Assembly: GCF_947497025.1 (NCBI RefSeq)
Contig: NZ_CANMFC010000013.1
Span: forward strand, 1 to 37,436
DNA length: 37,436 nt
DNA from: an uncultured Kushneria sp.
GTDB taxonomy: Bacteria; Pseudomonadota; Gammaproteobacteria; Pseudomonadales; Halomonadaceae
Direction: 5' to 3'
In this document: positions 16,384 through 25,252 of the stretch, piece after piece
Position numbering within the stretch: the stretch's first letter is position 1
Layout: the number at the start of each line of letters is the position of its first letter
The notes under the pieces: model-generated
What the model was told of the DNA's origin: nothing
Database searches by the model: none
What the model saw: only the letters and a program-made list of their open reading frames with translations
Made by a program: the position numbers and the translations under genes

Positions 16384-19300
16384 GTCAGGCCGATTTTCTT
16401 CCTGTCAGCGGCGCACAGGCCGGTATCTGGTACGGCCAGCAGAGCAGTACCCATCAGGGAGGATACTCCACCGCACAGTGTCTCGAGTTCAACGGTGCCA
16501 TTGATATTGATCGTCTGGCACTGGCAGCAGCAAGGGCGGTCAGTGAGGCCGATGGTCTGTTTGAAGGGTTTGTGGCCACTGACGGTGGTCCGGCAAGGCT
16601 TGCCAGCGAGACCGCGCAGCGAGCGGATCTCCCCGAGATCATTGATCTACGCGGCAACAGGCATGCCAGAGAGCTGGCCTGGCAGCAGATGGCCGAGCGC
16701 CGTGAGGTGCCCTTCGCACTGCAGCAGGGACCGCTCTATCGCCAGGCCCTTTGGCGGCTGGCGGACGATCACGTGCTCTGGTGGCTCAACATGCACCATG
16801 TGGCAGCCGATGCCTGGGCCTACGGACTGATTCAACAGCGCGCCGCCGAGCACTATATGGCGCTTGGCAAGGGGGAGAGCGTCAAACCCGCCTGGTATGG
16901 CAGCATTGAGCGCGTCATTGAAGAAGAGCAGCGCTATCTGGCCGGCCCGGCGCTTGAGCAGGACCGTGATCACTGGCAGGCAATGTTTGTCGACGACCCT
17001 GAGCCCGTTTCCCCCTCTGGCCGCTTTGCCCCGGCGCAGCCTCATGCGCTGCGCTGCGAAATGACGCTGGATCATGAGCAAAGCCGACAGTTTCACGCCC
17101 GGTGCACCGAGCAGAAGCAGGGGCTGGCCGAAGCCATTCTGGCTGCCAGCGGTGCCTGGTATGCGCGTATGTGTCAACGATCTGATGTCACGCTGGGCGT
17201 TCCCATGATGGGGCGCATGCAGGGCGCTGCGCTGCGTACGCCCATGACCCAGGTCAATATGTTGCCGCTGCGCCTTCGTGATGACTTCAGCGCTACCCCC
17301 ATCCAGTGGTGCCGGTCTGCGGCAGCGTCGCTGGGGGCGCTAAGACGTCATCAGCGCTATCGCCATGAATGGCTGCTGCGCGATCTGGGGCGTCGTCCCG
17401 GTCGGCGTCCGCTGCTGGGCATGCACGTCAATGTGCTCCCCCTTGATTCAAGCGGTCAATGGCCGCAAAGCCGGGTCCACAAGCATCATCTGGTGGCAGG
17501 ACCGGTCGACGATCTGGTTTTTTCGGTCTATCTCGGCGGCGACAGCGAGGCCATGCGGCTGGCGCTTGATGGTAATCCGACGCTGTACAGCGAGACCGAG
17601 CTCCAGTGGCATCTTGCGCGCCTGGCACAGTGGCTTGTGAATTTCATGGCAGCCCCCGAGATGCCCGTAGGCGAGCTGAGACTGACCACCCCGGCGGATC
17701 ACCAGGCGCTTTTGCAGTTCAATGCCACGGATCACCCGGTAGAAGAGACTCATATGGCGACGCTGTTCGAGCGTCAGGTCCACAAAACGCCTGGCGCGAC
17801 AGCGCTGGTGGCCAACGGGGAGACACTGGATTATCAAACGCTGGGCGCTCGGGTGCAGACGCTGGCAGATACCCTGATCGAGCACGGGGTGCGCCCCGGT
17901 GATGCTGTGGGTGTGGCGTTGCCGCGTTCGCTGGAGATGCAGGTGGCGCTGCTGGCCATCCATCATGCAGGGGCGGCATGGCTGCCGTTACCGCTGGAAT
18001 ATCCCGACGCGCGTCTAATGGATATCATCACGCGTGCCGCGCCGCGACTGATCCTGAGTGATGAGATGCAGCGTTCGCGCTTTTCACCGGACCTCGTACA
18101 GGTTCTGACGTTGGCAGATACCGATGAGTGCCGTGAGTTGACCCCCGGCAGCGCCGCACAGCGCGATGCCGGTCTCGGCGCTTACATTCTTTTCACCTCC
18201 GGTTCGACCGGCAAGCCCAAGGGCGTGCTGGTCGAGCATCACGCCATCGTTAACCGCATTCTCTGGATGCAGGGATGCTATGCGCTGGGAGCAAACGACC
18301 GGGTGCTGCAGAAAACGCCCAACGGCTTTGATGTGTCGGTATGGGAGTTTCTCTGGCCCATGGTCAGCGGTGCGGCACTGGTCATGGCGCGTGAAGGCGG
18401 CCACCGCGATCCGCGTTATCTGATCGATACCATCATCGATGAAGCGATTACCACGCTGCACTTTGTGCCCTCGATGCTCGATATCCTGCTGGATGAACTC
18501 GGTGATCGGGACGTCGAGCGCATGAGCGCCCTGCGCCAGGTCTTTGTCAGCGGCGAGGCGCTGTCACGGGAGCTGGAACAACGCTTTTTGACACGCCTGC
18601 CCGGGGTAGCACTGCACAATCTGTATGGCCCTACCGAGGCGGCCGTCGATGTCAGTGCCTGGCAATGTCATGACTCGGATACCGGCAGCAGTGTGCCCAT
18701 TGGTGCGCCGATCTGGAACACGCACCTGCATGTGCTGGATGCGAATTTCCAGCCTGTACCGGTAGGGATGCCCGGCGAGCTTTATATTGCCGGGCGCAAT
18801 CTGGCGCGTGGATATCTGGGACAGCCGGAGCTGACTGCCGAGCGCTTTATCGATTGTCCGGCCCTGGAGGCTGACTCGAGGCTTTACCGTACCGGCGATC
18901 TGGCCCGCTGGCGCTTTGATGGCGTGCTCGACTATCTGGGGCGCATCGACCATCAGGTCAAGCTGCGCGGGCAGCGTCTGGAACTGGGTGAAATCGAGTC
19001 CGTCCTGCTGTCTCATGAGGGTGTGGCGCACGCAGTGGTCAGCGTCCATGGCAGCGGCAACAGCGCTCGGCTGGTCGGATATGTCGTCCCCCGGGGTAGC
19101 GATGCGCCATCACTGGATGCGCTCAAGCGCCATCTGGCCCGCGCTCTGCCGGATTACATGGTGCCTGGTGTCATCATGGTGCTGGCGGCGCTGCCGCTGA
19201 GCCCCAATGGCAAGCTCGACCGACGGGCCCTGCCGGCGCCTGAAGCCGATGAGGTGAGCGTGGCGCCGGTCAGTCCACGTCAGCAGACCATGGCCGATCT

Positions 19301-20312
19301 TTTTGCCGAAGCACTCGGTCTTGAACGGGTAGGCATTCGGGATAACTTTTTTGATCTGGGAGGCAACTCGTTGAACGCGCTGAAGCTGGTGCGTCGTTTA
19401 AACGATGTACTGGGCACCCGGCTCACTATTGCCACCCTGTTTGAGGCGCCCACCATCGAGGCGCTGGATGCTCTTGGCATGCAGGACATGGCTGTCGGCG
19501 GGCTGGGTGTCGTGCTGCCGCTGCGTGAAAGCGGCGAGGCCTCTCCCATATTTTGCATCCATCCGGCGGGTGGGCTTGCCTGGTGCTATGCAGGCCTTGC
19601 GCGTGCGCTGCCATCGCGCTATCCCCTGTACGGCCTGCAGGCGCGCGGGTTGCTGCCCGGAAGCCCGCTGCCGGCAACCATGGAAGAGATGGCGCGCGAC
19701 TACATCGCCCAGCTGCGTCGCATTCAGCCTCATGGGCCCTATCGTCTGCTGGGCTGGTCGGTCGGTGGCATGATTGCGCATACCATGGCTGCCCTGCTGG
19801 AGAGTGAGGGAGAAACGGTGGACATGCTGGCGCTGCTGGATGCCTATCCCGCCGATCTCTGGCGCGACATGACGCCACCGGATGAGGGCATGGCGCTGGA
19901 AGCGCTCCTGCGTATTGCAGGTCTGGCCGACAGTACGCTGACAGAGGAGCCCGGATCGCGTCGCGCGCAGGTCATCGAACTGTTGCAGCGCGAGGGCAGT
20001 GCGCTTGGTCAGCTGTCGTCACAGACGCTGGATGCGCTGGTGGATGTGGTCATCAACAACAGCCGTCTGGTGCGTGAAAGTCGCCATCTCGTATACAGCG
20101 GCGACATGCACTTTTTTACCGCGGCCACGCCTCGTGACGAACACTGGCTGGATCGGCGTGCCTGGCAGCCCTATGTGGGCGGGCGCATCATCAACCTGGA
20201 TCTGCCGGCCACGCATCCGGAGTTGATGCACCAAACCCATCTGGCCACGATTGCGCAGCATCTGATGGCAGTGCTTGAACCTCAAACTGCCTGCTGCGAT
20301 AGCGTGTCATGA
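16380..20312 (+). CDS. EntF-like single-module NRPS (C-A-T-TE), serine-activating
   Basis: A 1310-residue cytosolic nonribosomal peptide synthetase resembling enterobactin synthase EntF (about 1293 residues) throughout, including the MSQ...LPVSGAQAGIWYGQ start. Domains: condensation (about 1-430; HHVAADAW at 139-146, His140 catalytic, Ala in place of the usual Gly after Asp); adenylation (about 460-950; FTSGSTGKPKG near 605); carrier with phosphopantetheine Ser997 in LGGNS; thioesterase with nucleophile Ser1127 in GWSVGG. The pocket residues read D-V-W-H-F-S-L-V-D-K, the EntF serine code (Asp651, Val652, Trp655, Lys945 placed directly). By family it should acylate serine, then oligomerise and cyclise or release it. 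ATG 16380 matches the EntF N terminus; a GTG at 16296 would add 28 residues. The Fur box upstream supports a siderophore role; no entA/B/C/E-like partner is in the window. Confidence 0.93.
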   Translation: MSQADFLPVSGAQAGIWYGQQSSTHQGGYSTAQCLEFNGAIDIDRLALAAARAVSEADGLFEGFVATDGGPARLASETAQRADLPEIIDLRGNRHARELAWQQMAERREVPFALQQGPLYRQALWRLADDHVLWWLNMHHVAADAWAYGLIQQRAAEHYMALGKGESVKPAWYGSIERVIEEEQRYLAGPALEQDRDHWQAMFVDDPEPVSPSGRFAPAQPHALRCEMTLDHEQSRQFHARCTEQKQGLAEAILAASGAWYARMCQRSDVTLGVPMMGRMQGAALRTPMTQVNMLPLRLRDDFSATPIQWCRSAAASLGALRRHQRYRHEWLLRDLGRRPGRRPLLGMHVNVLPLDSSGQWPQSRVHKHHLVAGPVDDLVFSVYLGGDSEAMRLALDGNPTLYSETELQWHLARLAQWLVNFMAAPEMPVGELRLTTPADHQALLQFNATDHPVEETHMATLFERQVHKTPGATALVANGETLDYQTLGARVQTLADTLIEHGVRPGDAVGVALPRSLEMQVALLAIHHAGAAWLPLPLEYPDARLMDIITRAAPRLILSDEMQRSRFSPDLVQVLTLADTDECRELTPGSAAQRDAGLGAYILFTSGSTGKPKGVLVEHHAIVNRILWMQGCYALGANDRVLQKTPNGFDVSVWEFLWPMVSGAALVMAREGGHRDPRYLIDTIIDEAITTLHFVPSMLDILLDELGDRDVERMSALRQVFVSGEALSRELEQRFLTRLPGVALHNLYGPTEAAVDVSAWQCHDSDTGSSVPIGAPIWNTHLHVLDANFQPVPVGMPGELYIAGRNLARGYLGQPELTAERFIDCPALEADSRLYRTGDLARWRFDGVLDYLGRIDHQVKLRGQRLELGEIESVLLSHEGVAHAVVSVHGSGNSARLVGYVVPRGSDAPSLDALKRHLARALPDYMVPGVIMVLAALPLSPNGKLDRRALPAPEADEVSVAPVSPRQQTMADLFAEALGLERVGIRDNFFDLGGNSLNALKLVRRLNDVLGTRLTIATLFEAPTIEALDALGMQDMAVGGLGVVLPLRESGEASPIFCIHPAGGLAWCYAGLARALPSRYPLYGLQARGLLPGSPLPATMEEMARDYIAQLRRIQPHGPYRLLGWSVGGMIAHTMAALLESEGETVDMLALLDAYPADLWRDMTPPDEGMALEALLRIAGLADSTLTEEPGSRRAQVIELLQREGSALGQLSSQTLDALVDVVINNSRLVRESRHLVYSGDMHFFTAATPRDEHWLDRRAWQPYVGGRIINLDLPATHPELMHQTHLATIAQHLMAVLEPQTACCDSVS

Positions 20313-21241
20313 CGGCCGTCCGTCCCGAGACGCTTCTGGCTGATATCTTTCAGCGTCGTTCTCTGGTGGGGCTGGGTGAGATCCACTGGTGCCCACAGGT
20401 AATGGCCGAAATCACAGCGCTTTTGGAAAATCCGGCGCTTGAGGGAACGTTCGACGACATTGTTGTCGAATTTGGCAGTGCGCGTCATCAGGCATGGCTG
20501 GATCGCTATATTGGCGGTGAGGAGATGGACGAGGCCGGACTCGAGGCTGTCTGGCAGGATACGCTCTATTTCCTGCTGTGGAGTCCACCGGTTTACGCCG
20601 ACTTTTTCAGGCGCCTGCGTGCTCTCAACCTGCAGCGCCCCCTTGATCGTCGGGTTCGTGTGGTACTGGCAGAACCTGCCCTTGACTGGGAAACGCTGGA
20701 CGGTGACGCCTTTGCCCGCTGGCATGAAGCGCGTGAGAGGGCCTATGCTGAACGTGTCGAACAGGAAGTGCTCGATCGCGGGCGGCGCGCGGTTCTGGTG
20801 TTTGGTCTACGCCATTTGACCCATTACTCGCTGCCCGGGGCGCAATACAGGCCGTTGGCAGAGCGGCTGGTTAAGCGCGAGCCAGGGATTATCGAGCTGA
20901 TTCATCCTTATCATGGGGAAAAGGGTGTCTTTTCAGGCGATCATCTTTCGCTGGATGTACGTCATAATGGTCTAATGATACCCGCTGCTTCCGAGTCCCC
21001 AGGCGGCCCTGCCATGATCGACCATATCTGGTATCTCGGTGATCTTGAGCGCCGGATCGCGCTACCCGATGCACTTTTTGCCGATACGACCTGGCTTGCC
21101 ACGATCGTGGCACGACTGCAGCGACTGGGTGAACACCACCTTGCGCGTGCCCGAAACATGATGACAGCGCCGCAAAGGGCCATCTTCGATGACTGGCTGG
21201 TGCATCACCATGACGGTTCCTGCACGGGTCCGACAGCGTAG
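20309..21241 (+). CDS. EreA/ChaN-like (GExH) protein coupled to the NRPS
   Basis: A 310-residue soluble protein without signal peptide or membrane segment. It shows GEIH (residues 23-26; Glu24, His26), VVEF with Glu54 followed by a DRYIGGE block, LAEPALDWETL, and VFGLRHLTH with His169 and His172. This pattern belongs to the broad family that includes erythromycin esterase and the iron/haem-associated ChaN proteins, where Glu/His clusters form the active or metal site. It starts within the NRPS stop (ATGA), so the two are translationally coupled and share the Fur-controlled promoter. Plausible roles, all inferred, are hydrolysis of the NRPS ester/lactone product (a Fes-like job done by an unrelated fold), release or editing of the product, or iron handling. 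The exact substrate cannot be read from the sequence. Confidence 0.75.
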   Translation: MTAVRPETLLADIFQRRSLVGLGEIHWCPQVMAEITALLENPALEGTFDDIVVEFGSARHQAWLDRYIGGEEMDEAGLEAVWQDTLYFLLWSPPVYADFFRRLRALNLQRPLDRRVRVVLAEPALDWETLDGDAFARWHEARERAYAERVEQEVLDRGRRAVLVFGLRHLTHYSLPGAQYRPLAERLVKREPGIIELIHPYHGEKGVFSGDHLSLDVRHNGLMIPAASESPGGPAMIDHIWYLGDLERRIALPDALFADTTWLATIVARLQRLGEHHLARARNMMTAPQRAIFDDWLVHHHDGSCTGPTA

Positions 21242-21388
21242 TATCAAGCGTTTCAACACTGGAAAGACAATGTCGGCGCTGACACGGAATCGTCATCCGG
21301 CACTGTTATTCTTTTAACAACTGATAGAAAAGACATAGAAATAACCATCGCCAAGAGTGCGATGAGAAGATAGCCCAGGGAGGGTTAT

Positions 21389-21691
21389 ATGGAATTACAG
21401 CAACTAAAACATGCCGCGTCATACCACCATGAAATGGAAGTACGCGTTGTTCGCAACACACTGAGCCACATTTACCAGATCGAATGTGAAACGGGCAGCG
21501 GCAATCGCCAAAAGCTTAGTCGCCGGGGCAAGCCCTGCCTGTTCCGCTCGATTGATGAAGCCATCGATCAACTGTTGGTGGCCGGTATCAGCCATGCCTG
21601 GATCGTTCGTCAGAATGAAGAAGATGGCAGTGACAGTTCACGCCGTCTGGTGCAGCTGGGCAACCTGCCCGAGCTGGCCATTGCGATCTGA
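21389..21691 (+). CDS. Small DUF6482-like protein
   Basis: A 100-residue cytosolic protein with a good GGGAGG ribosome site 6 bases before its ATG. The layout (MELQQLKHAASYHHEMEVRVV, a short beta-rich region, then FRSIDEAIDQLLVAGISHAWIV) resembles small DUF6482 proteins of Pseudomonas and Halomonas; this assignment is from memory of the pattern and tentative. It lies 147 bases after the GExH gene and ends before a clear terminator. No promoter was pinned down, so it may be separate or the tail of the NRPS transcript. Confidence 0.65.
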   Translation: MELQQLKHAASYHHEMEVRVVRNTLSHIYQIECETGSGNRQKLSRRGKPCLFRSIDEAIDQLLVAGISHAWIVRQNEEDGSDSSRRLVQLGNLPELAIAI

Positions 21692-21763
21692 TGATCGCGA
21701 ATTCGATTGGGGCGCATGCCGTTAAAAACACCAAAACATGACATACATGATTGAATGACCCTG

Positions 21764-21785
21764 CGCCGGCTTTTGCCGGCGTTTT
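21764..21785 (+). terminator. Intrinsic terminator between convergent genes
   Basis: A 7-pair stem CGCCGGC/GCCGGCG (21764-21770 with 21775-21781) with a TTTT loop, followed by TTTT, lies 72 bases after the DUF6482-like gene. On the minus strand no T run follows, so it serves the plus strand only. Confidence 0.88.
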
Positions 21786-21800
21786 CCATGGTGGTCCGGA

Positions 21801-23393
21801 TTAATCACTGTCCCTGCCGGTTCGCCGCTCATACCCTGCCAGATGATCGCCCTGTCCATATGCAGGCTCGTAGTCGAGCTGATCCAGAAAATGAATCGCC
21901 TGTTCACGCAGGGCCTGACGCTTGTCGTCACTCATTTTATTGAGCGAGCCATAGATGAGCTTCATGCGCTGATTGCCGGCCAGCTGCTTTTCGTGACGTT
22001 CCAGAAAATACCAATAGAGGCTGTTGAAGGGGCAGGCATCCTCGCCGATGCTTTTTTTGACGTCATAGCGGCAGTGCTGACAGTGATCCGACATGCGATC
22101 GATGTATTTACCCGAAGCGCAGTAGGGCTTGGAGCCCAGATAGCCGCCATCGGCATACAGCACCATGCCCAGGGTGTTGGGCAGTTCGACCCATTCAAAG
22201 GCATCGATATACACGGCCAGATACCAGTCGCACAGTGCCGCCGGACGTACGCCGCAAAGCAGGGCAAAGTTGCCGGTGACCATCAGTCGCTGAATGTGAT
22301 GGGCGTAAGCGTGATCCCGGGTCATCTCGATGGCACGTTTCAGGCAGCGCTTATCGGTGTCGCCGGTCCAGTAGAAGGCCGGCAGGCCCCTGTCGGCCTC
22401 GAGATCGTTACGCCTTTTGTAATCCGGCATGTTCAGCCAGTAAATGCCGCGCACGTACTCGCGCCACCCCAGAATCTGTCGAATGAAGCCTTCCGCACAA
22501 TTAATGGGCACCTTGTCGTCACGCCAGGCGTTTTCTGCAGCCTGACAGACCTCCAGCGGCCTGAGCAGTCCGGCATTGAGCGCACCGGATAGTCGGGCAT
22601 GATACAAAAAGGGGTGCTGATCGCTGATGGCGTCCTGATAGTCGCCAAAAAAGGGCAGGGCGTGCTCGATAAAGTGGGCAAGGTCATTGAGTGCCTGACG
22701 TCGTGTGACAGGCCAGTTGAATCCTTCAAGGGTGCCAAAATGGTGGCCGAAATGCGTCTCGACCAGTGTCATCACTTCACGAGTGAGTGGGTCTGGTTGG
22801 TGTTCGGGCGGTTCAGGTGGGGTGATGTGTCTGGGCAGAGGCTTGCGGTTGTTCTGGTCGAAGTTCCACTGATCCCCCTGCGGGTTGTTCTGCTCATCCA
22901 TTAACAGGCCGGTTTCGCGACGCATCCAGCGATAAAAGTGCTCCATGCGAAATCGCTGACGACCCTGTGCCCATTGATTAAAATCTTCGCGTGAGCAAAA
23001 AAAGCGATCATCGGTCACCATGTACCAGGGAGGTGTGTTGCCCCTCCTGTTCTGGATGCGATCAAAAAGACGCCATTCGCCGGGAGAAGTCACTCGAATG
23101 TCGTCGCAGTCATAAAGGCCTGCGACCCGTTCGGTTTCGCTGATCAGATCCTGGGTGTTGTCGCTGTCGTCCAGACAGGTGTAGTGCACCTGATGGCCCT
23201 GCTGGCGAAGCATCTGCGCAAAATGGCGCATGGCTGAAAAAAGGAAGACGAGCTTTTGGGGATGGTGGGGCACATAGCGGCCTTCTTCTTCTACTTCAAA
23301 CAGGGCCACCACGGCGTTTTCCGGTGCGCCTGTCAGTACGGGAAGATCATGGGTCAATTGATCACCCAGGATTACGATCAGGGGTCGAGACAT
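21801..23393 (-). CDS. Iron-sulfur bacterial cryptochrome/photolyase (FeS-BCP, PhrB type)
   Basis: A 530-residue flavoprotein of the FeS-BCP family (deoxyribodipyrimidine photolyase-related proteins). The N-terminal Rossmann-like antenna domain begins SRPLIVILGDQLTHDLP; the C-terminal catalytic helical domain includes AYAHHIQRLMV and LPNTLGMVLYADGGYLGSKPY. Four cysteines, Cys350, Cys438, Cys441 and Cys454 (DHCQHC and ACPFN), sit at the same residue numbers I recall for the [4Fe-4S] ligands of Agrobacterium PhrB. Family members repair (6-4) photoproducts or act as light sensors. The minus-strand ATG has AGGAAG 5 bases upstream. It is divergent from hemH across 138 bases. Photolyase and cryptochrome roles cannot be separated from sequence alone. 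Confidence 0.92.
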   Translation of the reverse strand: MSRPLIVILGDQLTHDLPVLTGAPENAVVALFEVEEEGRYVPHHPQKLVFLFSAMRHFAQMLRQQGHQVHYTCLDDSDNTQDLISETERVAGLYDCDDIRVTSPGEWRLFDRIQNRRGNTPPWYMVTDDRFFCSREDFNQWAQGRQRFRMEHFYRWMRRETGLLMDEQNNPQGDQWNFDQNNRKPLPRHITPPEPPEHQPDPLTREVMTLVETHFGHHFGTLEGFNWPVTRRQALNDLAHFIEHALPFFGDYQDAISDQHPFLYHARLSGALNAGLLRPLEVCQAAENAWRDDKVPINCAEGFIRQILGWREYVRGIYWLNMPDYKRRNDLEADRGLPAFYWTGDTDKRCLKRAIEMTRDHAYAHHIQRLMVTGNFALLCGVRPAALCDWYLAVYIDAFEWVELPNTLGMVLYADGGYLGSKPYCASGKYIDRMSDHCQHCRYDVKKSIGEDACPFNSLYWYFLERHEKQLAGNQRMKLIYGSLNKMSDDKRQALREQAIHFLDQLDYEPAYGQGDHLAGYERRTGRDSD

Positions 23394-23531
23394 TTACACT
23401 TCCTGCATATGGCGAATAGGGACATTTCATCAACACTGCCTGAACAGCGCTGATAGAATAATTTCATTAAAATCGATTGTTTTGAGGGTTCGTACAATCA
23501 AGCCCCTCTTGTCACTGCAAGGAGTATAGAC

Positions 23532-24521
23532 ATGGCGCAGGCCCCCTTCGGCGTACTGCTGGCCAATCTTGGCACCCCGGATGAGCCCACCCCCGCCGCC
23601 GTAAGGCGCTACCTTGGCGAGTTTTTGTGGGACCGGCGCGTGATTGATGTTTCCCGCCCGCTCTGGTGGTGCATCCTGAATGGCATTGTGCTGAGGACTC
23701 GTCCCAAAAGGGTGGCCGAGGCCTATGCCAGCGTCTGGGAAGAAGAAGGGTCGCCCCTGCTGGCCATCGGCAAGCGTCAGCAGCGTGCCCTCAAGGCGCA
23801 TCTGGATGCGCAGTATGGCTGTGACATGCCGGTCGAACTGGGCATGACCTACGGCCGGCCCACCATGGAAAGTGCCGGCCTTGCCTTTCGTCGCGCCGGG
23901 GTCAACCGCATCGTGGTGCTACCGCTCTATCCGCAATACTCACGTACCACCACGGCGGCCGTTTTTGACCGTCTGGCCGATGCGCTCAAGCCGTGCCCGG
24001 ATATCCCCGAGATGCACTTCATCCGCGATTACCATGACGACCGCGGCTACATTACAGCGCTTGCCGAAAGCGTTCGGGAACACTGGGCCACGCGTGGCAA
24101 GCAAAATCACCTGCTGATCTCCTGGCACGGTATCCCCAAGCGTTATGCCGAGGAAGGCGACCCCTACCCGAAGCACTGTCGCGGGACCAGTGAAGCCCTG
24201 GCCCGCGAGCTTGGTCTTGAGGACAGTCAGTGGACCATGACCTTCCAGTCGCGTTTCGGACGGGAAGAGTGGCTCAAGCCCTATACCGATGAGACGCTCA
24301 AGAACTGGGACGTGAAAACCACGCCCGGTATCGACGTCATCTGCCCGGGGTTTGCGGCCGACTGTCTGGAAACGCTGGAAGAAATTCAGCAGGAAAACCG
24401 GGAGTATTTCGTGGAAGCCGGCGGGGAAGACTATAGCTATGTGCCAGCGCTTAATGACCGCGAAAGTCACATTGAAGCGCTGGCGGGGCTGGTCGAGAAG
24501 AATACGCGCAACTGGCGCTGA
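23532..24521 (+). CDS. hemH: Ferrochelatase
   Basis: Ferrochelatase inserts Fe(II) into protoporphyrin IX in the last step of haem synthesis. The 329-residue protein (about 320 in E. coli) begins APFGVLLANLGTPDEPT and contains LPLYPQYSRTTTAAVFD. The catalytic ISWHGIP has His199; FQSRFGREEWLKPYTDETL and CPGFAADCLETLEEI follow. CAAGGAG lies about 8 bases before the ATG. It is divergent from the photolyase gene and converges with the Mrp operon, 20 bases from mrpG. A TACAAT at 23493-23498 may be its -10 box, without a good -35. No Fur-like site was seen upstream. Confidence 0.96.
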   Translation: MAQAPFGVLLANLGTPDEPTPAAVRRYLGEFLWDRRVIDVSRPLWWCILNGIVLRTRPKRVAEAYASVWEEEGSPLLAIGKRQQRALKAHLDAQYGCDMPVELGMTYGRPTMESAGLAFRRAGVNRIVVLPLYPQYSRTTTAAVFDRLADALKPCPDIPEMHFIRDYHDDRGYITALAESVREHWATRGKQNHLLISWHGIPKRYAEEGDPYPKHCRGTSEALARELGLEDSQWTMTFQSRFGREEWLKPYTDETLKNWDVKTTPGIDVICPGFAADCLETLEEIQQENREYFVEAGGEDYSYVPALNDRESHIEALAGLVEKNTRNWR

Positions 24522-24541
24522 GCTTTGAGCGGTTCAGCGCC

Positions 24542-24973
24542 TCAGGGACTGTGGCGCTGACCGTTGCCGGGATCTTCCGGATGAGGTGTGTCCGGTTCCT
24601 GGCCGACATCCTCTTCACGCAGCTCACTGGGGGCTCCGGTGGTCGAGATATCACTGGGCAGCTTCTGATGCAATGCCACCTTGGCCAGCAGGTGGGCGCT
24701 GATGGGCGCCGTGATTAAAAGGAAAATGGTGACCAGCAGCAACTGGATGTGAAAGGTGCGATCGATCAGCAGGAAATAAAACATGCAGGCCACCAGAATC
24801 AGACCCACTCCCAGGGTCGTAGCCTTGGCAGGACCATGCATGCGCAGGTAAAAATCACGCAGATGCACCATTCCGAAAGAGCTGATAAAGGTGATCAGCG
24901 CACCGGCGATCATAAAAAAGGCCGTCAGCGCCTCGAGCGCCGTATCAATCCATGCCTTGTCCAACCACGCCAT
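24542..24973 (-). CDS. mrpG: Mrp antiporter subunit MrpG (operon 1)
   Basis: The 143-residue product shows three hydrophobic segments and the MrpG/MnhG signature around GMVHLRDFYLRMHGPAKATTLGVGLIL and LLITAPISAHLLAKVAL. A polar Asp/Glu-rich tail of about 35 residues follows. MrpG is a small subunit needed for assembly of the Mrp Na+/H+ antiporter complex. It is the last gene of the minus-strand six-gene operon, 9 bases after mrpF, and converges with hemH. Confidence 0.93.
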   Translation of the reverse strand: MAWLDKAWIDTALEALTAFFMIAGALITFISSFGMVHLRDFYLRMHGPAKATTLGVGLILVACMFYFLLIDRTFHIQLLLVTIFLLITAPISAHLLAKVALHQKLPSDISTTGAPSELREEDVGQEPDTPHPEDPGNGQRHSP

Positions 24974-24982
24974 GATGGCCTC

Positions 24983-25252
24983 CTATTCGATGATGTCGCC
25001 GCGTAACAGGTACTTGCACACGGCCACGGTACTGATAAATCCCAGCATGGCAATCAACAGGGCACCCTCAAAATAGACACGGGTGCTCAGCCAGATCGTG
25101 TACAAAATGATCAGGGCGATACTGTTCACGTACATGGTATCGAGCGCGATGATGCGATCGGGCAGGGAAGGCCCCACCAGTAGCCGATAAGCGTTGAGAA
25201 TGATGGCCATGGCGACCAGAAAAAAGCTGATCCACAGCGCAATACCGATCAT
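24983..25252 (-). CDS. mrpF: Mrp antiporter subunit MrpF (operon 1)
   Basis: An 89-residue three-helix membrane protein with the MrpF/MnhF signature YRLLVGPSLPDRIIALDTM, typical in length for the family. It overlaps mrpE by 4 bases, implying translational coupling. MrpF is an accessory subunit of the cation/proton antiporter. Confidence 0.93.
   Translation of the reverse strand: MIGIALWISFFLVAMAIILNAYRLLVGPSLPDRIIALDTMYVNSIALIILYTIWLSTRVYFEGALLIAMLGFISTVAVCKYLLRGDIIE

Noticed and set aside
23440-23500. AT-rich stretch upstream of hemH considered as a Fur box
   Set aside because: Only a few positions agree with the consensus when aligned on its CATTA core.
24514-24541. Inverted repeat GGCGCTGA/TCAGCGCC between the hemH and mrpG stops
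   Set aside because: An 8-pair stem with a 12-base loop and no T run on either strand; not convincing as a terminator.
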